Assembly (NCBI GenBank): GCA_030833685.1
Contig: JAURGS010000133.1
Location: 1-6,872 of the forward strand
Direction: 5' to 3'
DNA from: Rhodoferax sp.
GTDB lineage: Bacteria; Pseudomonadota; Gammaproteobacteria; Burkholderiales; Burkholderiaceae_C
Length of the DNA: 6,872 bases
Under the pieces are notes generated by a model, which did no database searches, had not been told where the DNA came from, and worked only from the letters and a program-made list of their open reading frames with translations. Below, piece by piece: positions 6,263-6,872 of this stretch. A program made the position numbers and the translations under genes. Position 1 is the stretch's first letter. Each line of letters starts with the position of its first letter.

Positions 6263-6872
6263 ATGACAATAGACCTTGTCGTGCAACTGCTGCTTCTTGG
6301 CTTATTGCAAGGAGGTATCTATGCACTCGTCGCCTGCGGCCTGACGCTCATTTATGGCGTTATGAAGATCGTCAATTTTGCCCACGCTGAGTTTCTTACC
6401 TTAGGGATGTTCCTTGCTATCACGGCGTTCCAGACTGCGGGACTATCCCCATATGCAGCCGCCCCCTTTATCTTTGTGATCGTATTCTTTTTGGGAGCAA
6501 TTGCTCAGCAGTTGGTGATACGCCCAGCGCTTCATTATCCGCAAATCAACCAGATGCTTATAACGATTGGCCTGTCAATTTTCTTAGTTGGCGCCATGCA
6601 ACTGATCTGGGGTCCCAACAATCAGGTGGTGAAGCTGCCATGGGCTAGGCACACATTAGACATTCCGATTGCAGGAGGGGAAGTTTCGCTTAATTATGTT
6701 CGACTTATCGCGGCTGGCGTGGCAATCGGTGTCGCTGCAGCCGCGTGGTGGACGTTGAAGCACACGCGACTTGGCAATGCAATGCGGGCAGCGGCGCAAA
6801 ATCCTGTGGCTGCCCGACTCATGGGGATCAAGGTCAGTCAAATCAACTTACTAACCTTTGGCTTTGGTACTG
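6263..6872 (+). CDS. livH: LivH-type ABC transporter permease, N-terminal part
   Basis: This is one of the two inner-membrane permease subunits of a branched-chain-amino-acid-type (HAAT) ABC importer, partner of the binding protein just upstream. The frame is open from ATG 6263 to the right edge (203 codons); the C-terminal third is missing. The product begins MTIDLVVQLLLLGLLQGGIYALVACGLTLIYGVMKIVNFAHAEFLTLGMF in the family manner, with hydrophobic segments near 5-30, 40-60, 63-85, 97-115 and 145-162. The cytoplasmic ATPase-contact loop is visible as TRLGNAMRAAAQNPVAARLMGIKVSQIN. No Shine-Dalgarno precedes it; a four-codon frame at 6252-6266 overlaps its start (ATGA), which might couple translation. 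It uses five TTA and two CTA leucine codons, unlike dnaG and the dehydrogenase. livM, livG and livF equivalents would be expected further right. The substrate is unknown. Confidence 0.93.
   Translation, partial: MTIDLVVQLLLLGLLQGGIYALVACGLTLIYGVMKIVNFAHAEFLTLGMFLAITAFQTAGLSPYAAAPFIFVIVFFLGAIAQQLVIRPALHYPQINQMLITIGLSIFLVGAMQLIWGPNNQVVKLPWARHTLDIPIAGGEVSLNYVRLIAAGVAIGVAAAAWWTLKHTRLGNAMRAAAQNPVAARLMGIKVSQINLLTFGFGT

Overview
The window looks like chromosome from a betaproteobacterium of the order Burkholderiales, most likely a Comamonadaceae-type organism. This rests on the style of the DnaG, short-chain dehydrogenase and hemolysin-family proteins, on the high G+C of the left two thirds, and on the tRNA-Val(GAC) sequence. 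No database search was possible, so the placement is a judgement from recognised protein sequence.

Layout, left to right. Positions 1-367 (minus) hold the N-terminal part of ApaH, a diadenosine tetraphosphate hydrolase cut by the window edge. Only 24 bases away and divergent is a complete DUF21/CBS/CorC_HlyC membrane protein (392-1705, plus). It converges on dnaG, the replication primase (1821-3683, minus). Upstream of dnaG and in the same direction is an HSD10-like short-chain dehydrogenase (3744-4502, minus). A divergent tRNA-Val(GAC) follows (4624-4700, plus) with a strong intrinsic terminator (4706-4750). To the right is the start of a branched-chain-amino-acid-type (HAAT) ABC uptake operon: an exported substrate-binding protein (4893-6140), a 122-base structured spacer, and a LivH-type permease truncated by the right edge (6263-6872).

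The genes fall into two groups. The left block (apaH, hemolysin-family gene, dnaG, dehydrogenase) is housekeeping and strongly G+C-rich. The right block is an inducible-looking nutrient uptake operon with visibly lower G+C and different codon use. The switch lies at the tRNA gene, the classic place for an inserted island, although no integrase or att duplication is visible here. The second partner permease and the ATPases of the transporter would be expected beyond the right edge.

Nothing in the window amounts to a clearly new biological system. The observations most worth a second look are the composition and codon break at tRNA-Val, the competing hairpins between the binding-protein and permease genes, the location of dnaG away from rpsU and rpoD, and a TGTATACA palindrome upstream of the transporter operon.
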